Below, piece after piece: positions 10,535-21,909 of a stretch of 64,000 nucleotides of DNA. Source of the DNA: Quillaja saponaria. Taxonomy: Eukaryota > Streptophyta > Magnoliopsida > Fabales > Quillajaceae. The notes under the pieces were generated by a model, which saw only the letters and a list, made by a program, of their open reading frames with translations, was not told where the DNA came from and made no database searches. Where the stretch lies: assembly GCA_029379385.1 (NCBI GenBank), contig CM055607.1, positions 1,612,001 to 1,676,000 on the forward strand, read 5' to 3'. The number at the start of each line of letters is the position of its first letter. Position 1 is the stretch's first letter. Made by a program: the position numbers and the translations under genes.

Positions 10535-13033
10535 CTAGGGATCCGATCGTAAAAGGGAAGAAGACGCCCTCTCTAGATTCCCCCCTGAAGGAGAAACCCC
10601 TGTAGTCAGGAATGATGAAGACGAAGAGGGAGCTGGGGCTGAGGGTGCGACAGTGGAGGAAACACTGCCATTACTGCTCATATATGTGCTGGTTCCACCG
10701 ATAGACCCTTCCGGCATGGCTTTTAGGGCCGGTGGCTTCTCAATCTCTGTAATCCCTTCTAGCATTTGTAACACCTTCCCCATGGTTGGCCTTTGTGATG
10801 GCTGTTCCTGGATGCACCAAAAGCTTACCTCAATCGCCCTTTTCACTTGCTCCATGTAAACTTCTTGGCCAGTCAGCCTTTTGTCAAGGATTTCCTTGAT
10901 GTTGCCATTCTCAAACTCTTCATAGGCCCAGATGGAGAACTTTTTTCGGTTTGTTTCTTCTGAGACCTCAAAATTCCTTCTCCCACTCACTATCTCCAAT
11001 AAGACCATACCATAACTGTAAACATCAGATTTGGAAGTTATGGGAAGATTTGCAAGCCATTCTGGAGCTAAATATCCTCTGGTTCCTCTGACACTTGTGA
11101 GGGTTCGGTACCTGTGGTCCTTCGGGTTTATGAGCTTTGCAAGGCCAAAATCTGAGACTTTGGAATTGTTATTCTCATCCAAGAGAATGTTTTCAGGTTT
11201 TATATCACAGTGGACAATGCAGTCACGACACTCCTCATGAAGGTATGTGATACCCCTTGCAGTTCCAAGTGCAATGCTAAATCGATTCTCCCAATTCAAC
11301 AACTTTCCAGACTGTTCTTCTGTCACAAAAAGACAATTATCGAGAGACCCATTTTTCATGAACTCATATACTAAAAGCCTGTGACGCCCTTCAGAGCAAA
11401 AACCAATCAGCCTCACCAAATTCAAATGATGGGTGCTACTTATAGTTGCAACCTCCATCCTAAACTGTTTTTCTCCTTGCTCAATACCCTCAAGTTGCTT
11501 CACTGCAACAACTGTTCTATTAGCAAGAACTCCTCTATAAACAGCACCAAATCCTCCAGCCCCAAGCTTTTCCTTAAATCCCTTTGTTGAGCGCTGGAGC
11601 TCCTTATATGAGAACTGGACTGGTGCACCAGAAGCATACTCAAGAAGCGCATATTGGGATGACAATCCTCCAAATTTGGGGCTGTTTCGACAACACCACC
11701 ACCATAAACCACCCTCAAAGACAACCAAACCTAAAAGAGTAGCCAGAATTACTACTGCTACTATCCAAGCATGGATCCTCCACTCTTTGTCCTTTCCATC
11801 AACCTGCATGGAAAGTGATGGGTTTGGAACTGCTGGTGCACAGACCTTGACAAAGGAAGTGCTAGGTAGGGCAGGACTCTGATATCCACTAACAAAATTT
11901 GACGTCTTTATGTAACATTGTCCTGTGCCATCTGATAATGAAGTCGAAGCAACACAAGAACCTGTGAGACAATTTCCTTTACATGCTGATATACCTATGA
12001 AAAATTCCTCTGCAGACTCGGGAGGATAAGTCAAGAACTGAGCATGGTCCAATTGTAACATTACTGCATTCCCTGGACAATTCTCAATCTCCACCCTTCT
12101 CTTACACCCTTTCCTACTATCATTTGGGTCAATCATCTCAAAATTCTGAGATGGGCACCCACAAATCGGATTGGAATCATTGTAACTACAAATTCCGAAA
12201 TTCCCACAGTAACCAAAGACCTGACATTGATCTCTAACAGCAGCCCATCTTTCTGTGGCAGTTCCACTACCTCTAGAAGAGCTATAAATTCTCAAATTTC
12301 CATCACTATCTAATTTCAAAACCCTCAATACATCATCACCTTCAGCATAATCACTGCTATATGCCACAATAGCCCCACTTGTTAACGATGGATCATTAAT
12401 TGACAAAATCCCAATTGATTGCAAACCTAAGCTTGGAGAAGTTATACTCCCGTTTATCGAAGAATTCAGACCTTGATTCCAGTACACTATACTATTATTC
12501 CATCTGAGTGTCAGATTACCAGTACTAAGAAGATTAAATGAGTAGTTCCCAGATCGCAAAACCTTACTAACAGTGAAATTCTGAGACGGCACAATTGCAT
12601 CAGTAGGGTTGTCGAAGGTTGACCAGACGGTTCTGGTTCCATTCAAGAGAACGAGGTTGCCGTTGTCATCCAAAGCGGCAGAGGCGACACCACGGTTGGA
12701 AGTCCCGGAGTCAAAGACAGTTGCGCCGGAACCGTTAACGAGACGGAGGCTTCCAGTGGAGAGAAATTGAAATGAGCCGGCAGAGTCTACAGAAACACCA
12801 TTACCGGCGGACCAGATGATGGGGACACCCCCAGAATAGGCGATGGCTGCAATGAAAGAAGGAGGAGAAGTGGGGGGTTGTGAAGGAACGAAACCCAGAG
12901 AAAATTTGTTTCCCGGAGAAGACCATGTTTGGTTTGGGTTGGAAGCATGGAGGGTTGAACCCGGTGAGATGGTTGCTGCTGAAATGGTGCAAAGGCCAAG
13001 GAAGAGTAGCAAAGCTTGGATTTTTAACCTCAT
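10535..13033 (-). CDS. G-type lectin S-receptor-like Ser/Thr kinase (At1g34300-like)
   Basis: Intronless; 832 residues from the ATG at 13033. That ATG is preferred over in-frame codons further upstream because it directly precedes a clean signal peptide (MRLKIQALLLFLGLCTISAA). Order: signal peptide; two B-lectin (bulb lectin) segments over about residues 25-270; a cysteine-rich EGF-like segment (CQVFGYCGNFGICSYND); a PAN-like region; a transmembrane helix near 418-443 (WIVAVVILATLLGLVVFEGG); and a kinase domain from about 487 with LGAGGFGAVY, VAVKQL, IVHCDIKPEN, DFGLAK and APEWL. The catalytic loop has HCD rather than HRD, a non-RD kinase. The C-terminus is Ser/Pro-rich. It should act at the plasma membrane as a receptor with an extracellular lectin-like module; the ligand is unknown. 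It matches Arabidopsis At1g34300 across the whole kinase domain. Confidence 0.95.
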   Translation of the reverse strand: MRLKIQALLLFLGLCTISAATISPGSTLHASNPNQTWSSPGNKFSLGFVPSQPPTSPPSFIAAIAYSGGVPIIWSAGNGVSVDSAGSFQFLSTGSLRLVNGSGATVFDSGTSNRGVASAALDDNGNLVLLNGTRTVWSTFDNPTDAIVPSQNFTVSKVLRSGNYSFNLLSTGNLTLRWNNSIVYWNQGLNSSINGSITSPSLGLQSIGILSINDPSLTSGAIVAYSSDYAEGDDVLRVLKLDSDGNLRIYSSSRGSGTATERWAAVRDQCQVFGYCGNFGICSYNDSNPICGCPSQNFEMIDPNDSRKGCKRRVEIENCPGNAVMLQLDHAQFLTYPPESAEEFFIGISACKGNCLTGSCVASTSLSDGTGQCYIKTSNFVSGYQSPALPSTSFVKVCAPAVPNPSLSMQVDGKDKEWRIHAWIVAVVILATLLGLVVFEGGLWWWCCRNSPKFGGLSSQYALLEYASGAPVQFSYKELQRSTKGFKEKLGAGGFGAVYRGVLANRTVVAVKQLEGIEQGEKQFRMEVATISSTHHLNLVRLIGFCSEGRHRLLVYEFMKNGSLDNCLFVTEEQSGKLLNWENRFSIALGTARGITYLHEECRDCIVHCDIKPENILLDENNNSKVSDFGLAKLINPKDHRYRTLTSVRGTRGYLAPEWLANLPITSKSDVYSYGMVLLEIVSGRRNFEVSEETNRKKFSIWAYEEFENGNIKEILDKRLTGQEVYMEQVKRAIEVSFWCIQEQPSQRPTMGKVLQMLEGITEIEKPPALKAMPEGSIGGTSTYMSSNGSVSSTVAPSAPAPSSSSSFLTTGVSPSGGNLERASSSLLRSDP

Positions 13034-14150
13034 TTTCTGTAGTCCTCTGCTTCTGCTTTTCTGATAGAGGAGGCTCAGGAGGATGGGGTTTAATGTATTG
13101 GGAAATTGAAGGATGAAGAAGATGACTTTCACTTGAAAGGTTGAATTCCTGGTTTGAAATTTTCAATGGTGATCTCTGTTTTTTTTTTTTAAGCTTCATT
13201 GACAGTGGCTACACCAAAAATCAAAATGACTATGATCGCATCAAGTTTATAATTTTATTTTTTTTGGAATTAAATATTGTCTTATAGACTAGGCAATGCA
13301 CGGCTTACGCGAATGATTTAAAAATATAAATTGCTATTTTTAATTTTTTTAATTTTATATATAAACAAAAATAAATATGTAAGTGCGAGTCATGTGAATA
13401 AGAAATTAATAAAAATTTTCAATTTCTAATTAAACTAATTATAAATTTCTTTCTCCATGCTTTTTTTTTTTTTTTTTTTTTTTTTCTTGTAAGAAATTAA
13501 AAAAAATAAGAAATAATATATGCAAAAAAACACTATATGAATATGAATATCATCATTCACTAACACAGGAATGCACTAATTTGGTGGTGATTACTTGAGT
13601 TGGGATTAACTTCATAGTGGGAGGACTGCGCCATGGTTTAGGTAAAATTAATTGGTGATATGGAGTATCAATTAGTGGATTACAATCCATTATTGACAGA
13701 AAGTCAACTTTATTATATAAAAAATATAATTGCTAACTTTTATTGCTAATTTTATTTTCTATTGGGATGATATTAAATTTAAAAAAAAAAAAAATTTATT
13801 AGGTTGATTGTTTTTGTTGATTGTTTTTTTTAATTTTTATTTCATTATTTTAATAATAAAATTTGATAATATAATATTTGAGAAAGTTGACCCACTAGAT
13901 GTTCCTAATATTTTGAAGAGAAAAACATACAAGAAAAAATAAAAGGGCATGGAATCCTCTAGACTTACTCTATTTTGGTTTCTCTGCTCCTATTTACCAA
14001 AAAAAAAAAAATTATTTTCTACCAAAACTATAAATTTTAATATTATTTTAAATGTTTAGCTATAAGTAACACTAGTGCAACCGATCAGATGATCACGTGT
14101 TAATTACTTATTTTCCTTTTTACAACCAGCAAAGAAATTGGAAATTTGTT
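13034..14150. other. Divergent intergenic region with a poly-T tract
   Basis: Lies between the lectin receptor kinase (minus) and the leader of the small unknown gene (plus), so it should hold both promoters. It contains a 25-base T run at 13461-13485 and a CACGTG G-box at 14094-14099, about 50 bases before the probable leader exon of the plus-strand gene. No ORF is supported. Confidence 0.55.
14094..14099. promoter_or_regulatory. G-box (CACGTG)
   Basis: A perfect palindromic CACGTG in the context GATCACGTGTTAA, shortly upstream of the inferred leader exon of the small gene at 17.5 kb. G-boxes bind bZIP and bHLH factors in plants. Function here is inferred only from motif and position. Confidence 0.4.
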
Positions 14151-14881
14151 ATTGGAAGCTAAGCTCTGGGCTCTATTCTCTTCTGGGGCACACGCACCTT
14201 GTAAGCTCACAAGAATCTAATTCCTTTGGTCACCTCCATCTACAACATCATTTAAGGAGGTTCAGTTTGCTTCAGTAGATACATCTTTGTCGCCTTCAGC
14301 AATTGAAACGAGGTGTCATCAAATCAAATACATTAGGCACAAAGGAAAATATAAAGGTTTGTTTTTTTTTTCAGATCTCAGTACTTAAAGTTTCACTCTT
14401 TCAATTTCTTTGTTCAGTTTTTTTGCATTCAATTATACATTTCCTGCATGTATTTCTGATACACTCGAAAACCAAACAGCGAATTCTTTTCATTCGTATG
14501 AATATGGGTCCAGATCCCTTTATTGTGTATGCATTTGGGTCCTTTTTGATTGTTGATTAGATGTGTTGTTTGATAAGAATGATTGAGTCCTAACACTAAG
14601 GGTTTTTTTGATTGGAATTGTTTATTCAAATCCTGGAGATTAAAATCAAGTCAGTCTTTCTTCTATTTTTGGTTTATATTAGGGGTGTAATGAGATGCAA
14701 CAAAATAGTTAGACTCTGTAAGGGTTATAGTGTAGGGGTGATTCAATGGATAGTTTCTGCGACAAGTTGGGTAGATAATTTTCCATTATGGTGTATCCTG
14801 CAACAAAGTAATGGAAGCAAGATTGCTTATTCCCCACAATCTATAGCAGAAGAAAAGAAAGAATCAAAGGGATTTTTTTTT

Positions 14882-14911
14882 GGGGGGGGGGAGGGAGAGA
14901 GAGAGAGAGAA
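14882..14911. repeat. G-run and (GA)n microsatellite
   Basis: About nine G, then GAGG and roughly eight GA units. It lies in the presumed leader intron of the small gene. Confidence 0.85.
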
Positions 14912-16539
14912 AGAAAATGCAAGCATAGTTATGGACATGGTTACAGTGGTTTTGAGCACCTAGGCTTATTGTTAGAATTACGTAAGAATTAACCTAGTGC
15001 TATTTACTTACTTGAAAGCAACCCTTTTTAGCTTATTATTTGTAAACATTTAACCAGGCTACTATCCACTTTCCTGATTAACCTACATAAAGCCATTGAA
15101 ACTTGATAGCTTTCGCTCATCCTCCCTTCACATCTGATTTGCTGTGTTTCTTTCTACTCTCTGGAATAGATGCTATGTTTCCCTCTTAGCGTTAGACATG
15201 AATTCTACTAGAGATGTTGACATGCCACTTATGGATGAGCCGATGAGGTGAACTAAATAAGTTCTTCTTCTCTCATAAATACATAAATGTGTAAATGAGG
15301 GAAAGGAACTTTCTGGGGGAGTTCATGTAGGTTCTTTTATTTATTTTTTTAGTTTCTTGGTCATTCTCCTACTTTATGAATAACATCTGGGGACTGTGGA
15401 GCTCCCTGTTCTAATGAATCTGTTGGAAAAAAAGAAAAAGAAAAAAAAGATTAATGTTTTATGTATTTGCAACCAGGCATGAAGTCCCTAAAAAGGTTTC
15501 TTTCTGAGGACAGAAAACTAATTTGATTCCCCAGGGAACAACATCTAGGTTATTAAGAAAAAAAGTAATGGCACCAAAGATTCATAAGATAAAGATAAAA
15601 CTCTTGAGTAGGAGCTATAGTGATGGTTGCTCTATTGTATTAATGCTACACACACTTTTCAGTGGTATGAGAAAGAAAATCAAGAGATACATTTGGTTTT
15701 GAAGCTCTAAAAGTAAAAACAATCTCTTTAAGCTTTTGATACATGAGAAACTAGTATTGCTAAAAATTATCTTAGTTAAGGCGGAGGTCTATTGCTTCCT
15801 TGATCATATTTCTGAGAATGTTGTAAATATTGAGATCATCTTATGGTTTTAATACACATGATGTACTATACATATAAAGTTTCATATGTGATTCTCATGA
15901 AATGAAGATCATGGAAGGAAGCACTAAAGATAGGGGTGACAAGGGTACTATAGTGATCATAGTTATCACCATACCATGGTACCCAAAATAGAAATTTGAT
16001 TGGAAATAGCAACTTCTACTATCTTTTTCTTTTTAGTCTTTATAAATGATGGTTCTATTTAAAAATCTGCTTGAAGGTATTAAACATGTGAAGAAAAAGC
16101 TTGGTATGGATCTTGCTGTTTTGATATCCTCATATGCATTTTATTTAAAAAGTTATAATTCTAGTAACCTGGATTGATGTAACTTATAAATTATAATTGG
16201 CTTTTTTGGAGCACTGAGATTTTTTACTTTACTATACTTTTCGATTCTCTTTCCACTCTGGTAGATTTCTGATATGAAGTGTGCTAGCTTGACCATATGC
16301 GATTCCAAGAAAGAAGCTCATTAGGATGTTCACAAGCTGTTTAGAGTGACAGGAAAATCTCCTTTCCCAGCTATATTTCAAAACACAAGGAAAGAAGAGG
16401 GGAGGATGAGTTTTTTTGTTAAAAAAGAAAAAAAAAGCCCTAAACACTGCCTTGAGTTAGATAAATAGAAATTAGGAATGAAATAATAAAACCTAGAATT
16501 TGGGATATCCATTTATTGAAGAAACTGAGAGTAACATTA

Positions 16540-16642
16540 GGGTCAATGTTTTAAAAACCCTGTGAAGTAAATAATGAAACATAAACTTCCACATCTAAGC
16601 AATGTGGGACTACACAATACATTAACATTATATTCTAACAAA
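16540..16642 (-). mobile_element. Possible LTR-retrotransposon fragment
   Basis: Read on the minus strand from 16642 the sequence begins TGTTAGAATATAA and continues with GTCCCACATTGCTTAGATGTGG. A TGTTAGAATAT-type start and a GTCCCACAT..TGTGG core are typical of plant LTR and TRIM elements. I cannot find the second LTR, a primer-binding site or a target duplication, so this is at most a solo or truncated fragment. Confidence 0.35.
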
Positions 16643-16668
16643 CCCAACCAAGAAAATAGATAATTAAA

Positions 16669-16790
16669 AGCAAGATACTTAGTGATTTATGAAATAAACG
16701 AGAAGAAAATGAAATTTTTGCTGGTTTAGAAGCAAGATACTTAGTGATTTATGAAATAAACAAGAGGAAAATAATATTTTCGCTGGTTTT
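16669..16790. repeat. Two-copy tandem repeat, 62-bp period
   Basis: The unit starting AGCAAGATACTTAGTGATTT at 16669 repeats at 16731, with about six substitutions over the unit (for example AACGAGAAG against AACAAGAGG). It follows directly after the LTR-like fragment. Confidence 0.85.
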
Positions 16791-17487
16791 CTCTTTCTAA
16801 TTGCTATTTGAATACTCACATGTTATGTTCGCCATGGCTTTTCTTGAAATTTACAAGCATTGCCATTCTGAGTGTGAGAGAAGCAGTTTGATGAGCGTGT
16901 TTGCCTGATATAGGACTGCTCAAAATCAGAACTAGAGAAGTAGTAACATAAGAATGGGTTATAATTACCAAAACCAGTAAATTAGGGAAGCAGCCAAACA
17001 TAGAGATTCCGTACATTTGGAAGAAATTTGCTTGGGAAGCAGTTCGGTGAGTGTGTTTGCCTTATGCTAATGGTTAACATTTTGCTGTAGTTTGAAGTAC
17101 TTCAAATTTATTTGTATATCGCATACAGCATGTGCCTTGCTTTGACTGGGTGTATTTGCACATTTGCTTTATGGCTAAGCTCCAGGAGATTTTGGCCTTA
17201 AACTATGAACCCAATCTAGTTGTATAACTTTTATTGTATGTATGTTTGTCTTACTGAATAATTGGTTTTTAAGTCATGATATCAGAAAATCAAAAAGAAT
17301 AAATAAAATATTAAAAGATAACCAAAGCCAACAGACTTATATAATATCCATTTTGGCTCCAGGAGAGGTATAGATTTTGAATGTTCTTCCTTTTCAATAT
17401 TTAATTATCATTTTTTTTATGATTGAGTGCAATTCCTGAACCTTGTATTTTGTTGTACATTGCTGCAGGAGGCTGCAAAAGCCAAAA

Positions 17488-17793
17488 ATGAGTTTGGCAT
17501 GTCTAGTTTGTCATAGTGTGGAAAGTCCCTCCCACTCTTTCAGGAGTTACTCTGTTTCAAGCTCAGAGAATGAGGGAAGATGTTCTGCAATTGCTAATTG
17601 TTTAACCAGGAAGTCATCTCTTCCACTCCCTACAACAAATTCTTTTGTTGGATCATCTTCTAAAGTGACCCCACAACCAACCACTCCAAGCAACAGCGGG
17701 ATGCCAGGTCCACCACGACTTGTTCGAAGCCGTGCTGTGAGAAGGGATCTTGTCAGAGATTGGAATTTTGATGAAACTGTAATGGAACGTTAG
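17488..17793 (+). CDS. Small plant protein of unknown function
   Basis: 101 residues, read from the ATG 20 bases after a good acceptor (TTGCTGCAG ending at 17468). Basic and Ser/Pro-rich, with no signal peptide or membrane segment. It starts MSLACLVCHSVESPSHSFRS and ends in a charged block, PPRLVRSRAVRRDLVRDW followed by NFDE. I recall a family of short uncharacterised plant proteins with an MSL.C.xC start and a late LVRS..RRDWSFE-like block, which this resembles, but I could not search for it. The near absence of in-frame stops, the intact splice acceptor and the position within a conserved gene order favour a real gene. The role is unknown; nuclear or cytosolic location is only a guess from composition. 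Confidence 0.7.
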   Translation: MSLACLVCHSVESPSHSFRSYSVSSSENEGRCSAIANCLTRKSSLPLPTTNSFVGSSSKVTPQPTTPSNSGMPGPPRLVRSRAVRRDLVRDWNFDETVMER

Positions 17794-18929
17794 TTTGTCA
17801 ATTTGAGATTGAAGAGTAGAAAACTCCTCCTGAGGTAGTTTTACAGCATAATCTGGCCAGCTTTTTATATTTGAAGTTTGTTATGGGTGCAAGTGAACTC
17901 ACTATTTCCTGTGAAAGAGTTCAGGCTTTTGTAACCTTAGGAAAATCAAATGTAAGACTTCATATTTAGGCCTTTGATACTTCTCTGCTAATCAATTTTA
18001 TTACTTGACCAAAGGCCTAGAGTCCTGGTCATCCCCTATCAGGTCAGACAGCACTGGATGGGCTAGGGCATGGCCGTTTCTCAATGATAGAGTCCACATT
18101 CTAATTGACAAATATAATTGCTATTAATATTTGATTATCATAACTATTTAGAATTATAGATAACTTTGAAGATTTCCTGATTTTTTCTTTCTTGTTAATA
18201 GTTTTTTTTTTCAAAGTCATAGTTAAAGGAAAAAATGAGACAGGGATACTACTCAAATTGATTAGCTAACAACTAGCTAGCTTCAAGGTCCACTTACCCG
18301 ATAACAACTACTTGATTATTGGAACTATGGTTTGTAATTTTTTATTATTTTTTTAAGAAGATTTTGGGAATTGGACTAAATTAGATTTTTAACACTAATT
18401 TTTAGCTAATAATCTTGTAAGAAACTACATAAAGAATAAATCAGACATATTAGTCCCAATAATAATACTCATACACTCCCTTCCATATCATCTATTTTCA
18501 ATGTTTTCTTTAATTTTTTTTCCTTGTAAATAAGATAGAGTTCTAAGTAAAAATTTAATTAGTTATAATTATTAAATTTATTTTGTAACAGTGTTCTAAG
18601 AGTATTTATTAAAATTTTATAAATAATTATAATATTTGTTATGATAATTTATTATTATTATTTTAGAATTATTTAATATATAAATATCATTTTTACAAAA
18701 TTTTAAAAATTATATTTAATGAAATATTACAAGTACATGGAGACTTACGTTAAAACTTTTATTTATATATGAGAAATATATTTTGATTGTTGAACTTTCT
18801 GTTTCTTAATTAATGCATTTTTCCTTTTCTACCCTTTTTTTTTTTTTTTTTTTTTGCTTTTTTCAATGCCATCCGAATTTTAGTAGCACTGAATCAGTGA
18901 CCGGGGAGAGGTGTAGAAGAAAGAAAAGC
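17794..18929. other. Spacer between the small gene and the exostosin gene
   Basis: Bases 17794-18110 look like the 3' untranslated region of the small gene. The rest is AT-rich and includes a 21-base T run at 18835-18855 just before the exostosin start codon. An in-frame ATG at 18813 reads through that T run as poly-Phe; I treat this as leader, not coding sequence. Confidence 0.5.
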
Positions 18930-21348
18930 ATGGCTCTCAAGAACACCACTTCTTCTTTCAGTTCAGTTCCTACTCTGTTCCTAAAATTCATTGTTCTATG
19001 TACTCTCTCACTTGGCCTGTTCTTCCTCTCCATTACTCCGAACCATTCCAATCCTTCAGCTTCATCTGCCCAGGCTTTTGTTCCCGAAAACATCTCTCAG
19101 TTTTTCCTGAATTTCATCAAAGTGTATGTGGCAGACCTCCCCAGATCCCTCAATTATGGCTTACTCGACAAGTACTGGTCCTTTGATGCCGATTCGAGGC
19201 TTGGGAGCGATGCAGACCGTGAGATTCGATCGACCCATTTGGCTAAAGGTCGCAAATTTCCACCATATCCTGAGAATCCATTAGTAAAGCAGTATAGTGC
19301 TGAGTACTGGATCTTGGGAGATCTGATGACTCCTCAGGAATTGCGAACTGGGTCATTTGCCAGACGGGTTTTCAATGTTGATGAGGCGGATGTGATTTTT
19401 GTGCCATTCTTCTCAACGCTTAGCGCGGAAATGCAACTGGGTGTCGCTAAAGGGGCGTTTAGGAAGAAGGTGGGGAATGAGGATTATCAGCGGCAGAGAG
19501 AGGTGGTGGATTTTCTGAAGAGTACCGAGGCTTGGAAGCGGTCTGGCGGACGAGACCATGTGTTTGCCCTTACTGGTGAGTCTGTTGTTTAAGTTTTCAC
19601 TGTTAATATTGCTTACGATATTCATGGGTTATGTCTATGAATTAGACGGGGATGGCAAAATATGATGTAGTGCAAGTAAATTTAGAAAAAGACAACGAAA
19701 GCGCTCAAAAAAATTTATTTTCGACTTGTTGTGTAGAAGTTCTAAGTATAAGCTTTAGCAGCTTATAATTAAGTCTCTGCATTGTCAGGTTAAGTTAAAA
19801 CTTGAAGCATTCTTTGGCAGACCCAATTGCAATGTGGCATGTCAGGGATGAGATAGCCCCAGGTGTTCTGCTTGTGGTAGATTTTGGTGGGTGGTACAGA
19901 CTTGACTCAAAATCATCCAACGGTAGCTCATCAGACATGGTTCAGCACACCCAAGTTTCGCTACTTAAGGACGTGATTGTGCCATACACTCATCTACTTC
20001 CTAGGTTGCGCTTGTCTGGAAAGCAGAGCCGTTCAACCCTTCTTTATTTCAAAGGGGCTAAACATAGGCACCGGGTCAGTTCTGATGGACTGGCTACGCT
20101 TTGTGTATATCATTTTTGACAGTGTGCTTAGTTCTAGTTATCAATTCTACTAATTTTTCATCCGTTCTTGTTTGCATATCTCTGTTATTCAAAACTCTGC
20201 GGTCAGCTGAAAGTGCTGAACATTGCAGTAGAGATGTAATCTTCTTTGTGATACACTTTATGTTTGATTTTCAGTAACATACATGCATTGACCTGAACGA
20301 GGGAGAAGTGTGAGATATTATGTTCAAAACCTGGTGGATGCATTTGTGTGACTATCTGAACAACAAAAGCATTAAAAAGAAAAAAGAAAAAAAGTCATCC
20401 TTGCCTATGTGAGGAAGTTATATAATCTGCGGGAAGAGTTCCCTACAATAATATATAAGGTGAAATACAATCCCCCATCCCTGTCCTAACCAATCTCATA
20501 TGTGGACACACATACACACACATCTTACAAAATAATAATTAATTATCTTATTTGATTTGCCTCATTGAATTTATATGTTCTATATGAGTTACTTGTGCTC
20601 ACAAAGATGCAATCCTCTAATATGGTTTTGCACAGGCATAGCCCTATAATATGAAAGACCTTTTCTTCTTATTGTACTTTGCATGTTTTTTTTATAGTTC
20701 CCAGTCACTCTGATTGAGCTGACTCTTTCTGGTTGTGACAGTTTGATGCACTTTTTGTTATATGCTAGTGACAATGTCAAAATTTTCCATTAGCAGGGAG
20801 GCCTGGTTCGAGAGAAGTTGTGGGATTTGTTGGTTGATGAGCCTGGTGTTATCATGGAAGAAGGCTTCCCTAATGCAACTGGGAGGGAGCAGTCAATAAT
20901 AGGGATGAGAATATCAGACTTTTGCTTGCACCCAGCTGGGGACACCCCCAGTTCGTGCCGTTTATTTGATGCCATTCAAAGTCTTTGTATACCTGTGATT
21001 GTCAGTGACAACATTGAGCTCCCATTTGAAGGAATGGTGGATTATTCTGATTTTTCAGTTTTTGTGGCAGTTAGTGATGCGCTGAGACCACGCTGGTTAG
21101 TGGATCATCTGAAAAGCTATTCAAAAGAGCAGAAAGATGGATTCCGTCAAAATATTGCTAAGGTACAGCCAATTTTTTATTATGATAATGGCCATCCAGG
21201 TGGTATCGGGCCGATTCCTCTGGATGGTGCTGTGAATCATATATGGCAAAAAGTTCGCCAGAAACTTCCCATGATTAAAGAAGCCATTGTACGAGGAAAA
21301 AGAAAACCACCTGGTGTTTCAGTCCCACTTCGTTGTCATTGTACCTGA
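18930..21348 (+). CDS. GT47 exostosin-family glycosyltransferase (At1g34270-like; 3 exons)
   Basis: Exons 18930-19575, 19821-20074 and 20797-21348 join to 483 residues. A single hydrophobic anchor near residues 14-36 (FLKFIVLCTLSLGLFFLSIT) marks a type II Golgi membrane protein. The luminal part opens with KVYVADLPRSLNYGLL and shows the exostosin core in exons 2-3: DPIAMWHVRDEI, LLYFKGAKHRHR, FCLHPAGDTPSSCRLFDAI, then CIPVIVSDNIELPFEG. Plant members of this GT47 group (relatives of ARAD1) are thought to build cell-wall polysaccharides such as arabinans. The specific substrate here is not shown by sequence. The start at 18930 was chosen because the in-frame upstream ATG (18813) would place a poly-Phe run before the anchor. 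It matches Arabidopsis At1g34270 in position within the conserved block. Confidence 0.92.
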
Positions 21349-21909
21349 GTTAACTAGCTTCTTTTTGTATCTTTAGTTTGGGTGATAACCTTAATCAGGG
21401 GTATAATGATTTGATGACAATCTTATGTCATTTACTGATCAAGCAAGTCACCTTTTCCTTTTTGTTTTTGAGAAGTTTCACCAGATGTATGTTTGTTTTT
21501 TTTTTAGATCTGCTCCATTGTATGAAATTGATTTTCTGATGCTTACAATTTGCCGAGTCTCATTTCTCAACACGGATTCTATAGTTTGATTTCTGCATAT
21601 ACTGGGAGAAACTGATGGAAACAAACTTTCTTTAGCTTGTAGGCATTTAGATGTTCTTCCAGATGAGAAGGAACCCGCTCCAGGTCATTATGTGATAATA
21701 CTACCATTCTGTACCTTGTTCTTAACTGCATTAACTCAGTTATAACTTTCCTCAAATTATTATTTATACCAAAAGAAGAAGTAGAAAAAAAAAATCAAAT
21801 TACATAGGTCTCAACACATAGCGGGTGTGTTATCGATTGAGAATGAGCTCAGTTTGTCTTTATTCATTCTATATGAGATAAGCAAGTGTTTGAATGTTCT
21901 GTAATGTCA
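21349..21909. other. Convergent spacer
   Basis: Lies between the 3' ends of the exostosin gene (plus) and the DMP gene (minus). It should contain both 3' untranslated regions. No ORF or repeat of note. Confidence 0.6.

Larger units (their letters stand above)
14150..17468 (+). other. Probable 5' leader exon and ~3.1-kb leader intron of the small gene
   Basis: A non-AT-rich stretch near 14150-14356 ends in a plausible donor (AAAG then GTTTG) and the next good acceptor in front of the coding exon is TTGCTGCAG, ending at 17468. The interval has no conserved ORF; a 126-codon frame at 14612-14992 runs through a G/GA microsatellite and looks spurious. The interval also holds an LTR-like fragment, a 62-bp tandem repeat and a short repeat of a GAAGCAGTT..GTGTTTGCCT motif near 16.89 and 17.04 kb. 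Exon borders are inferred. Confidence 0.4.

Noticed and set aside
12787..13199. Alternative frames overlapping the lectin kinase N-terminus on both strands
   Set aside because: Shadows of the real signal peptide and lectin domain; no homology in those frames.
14612..14992. 126-codon plus-strand frame
   Set aside because: It runs through a G-run and (GA)n microsatellite, has no recognisable motif, and lies in the presumed leader intron of the small gene.
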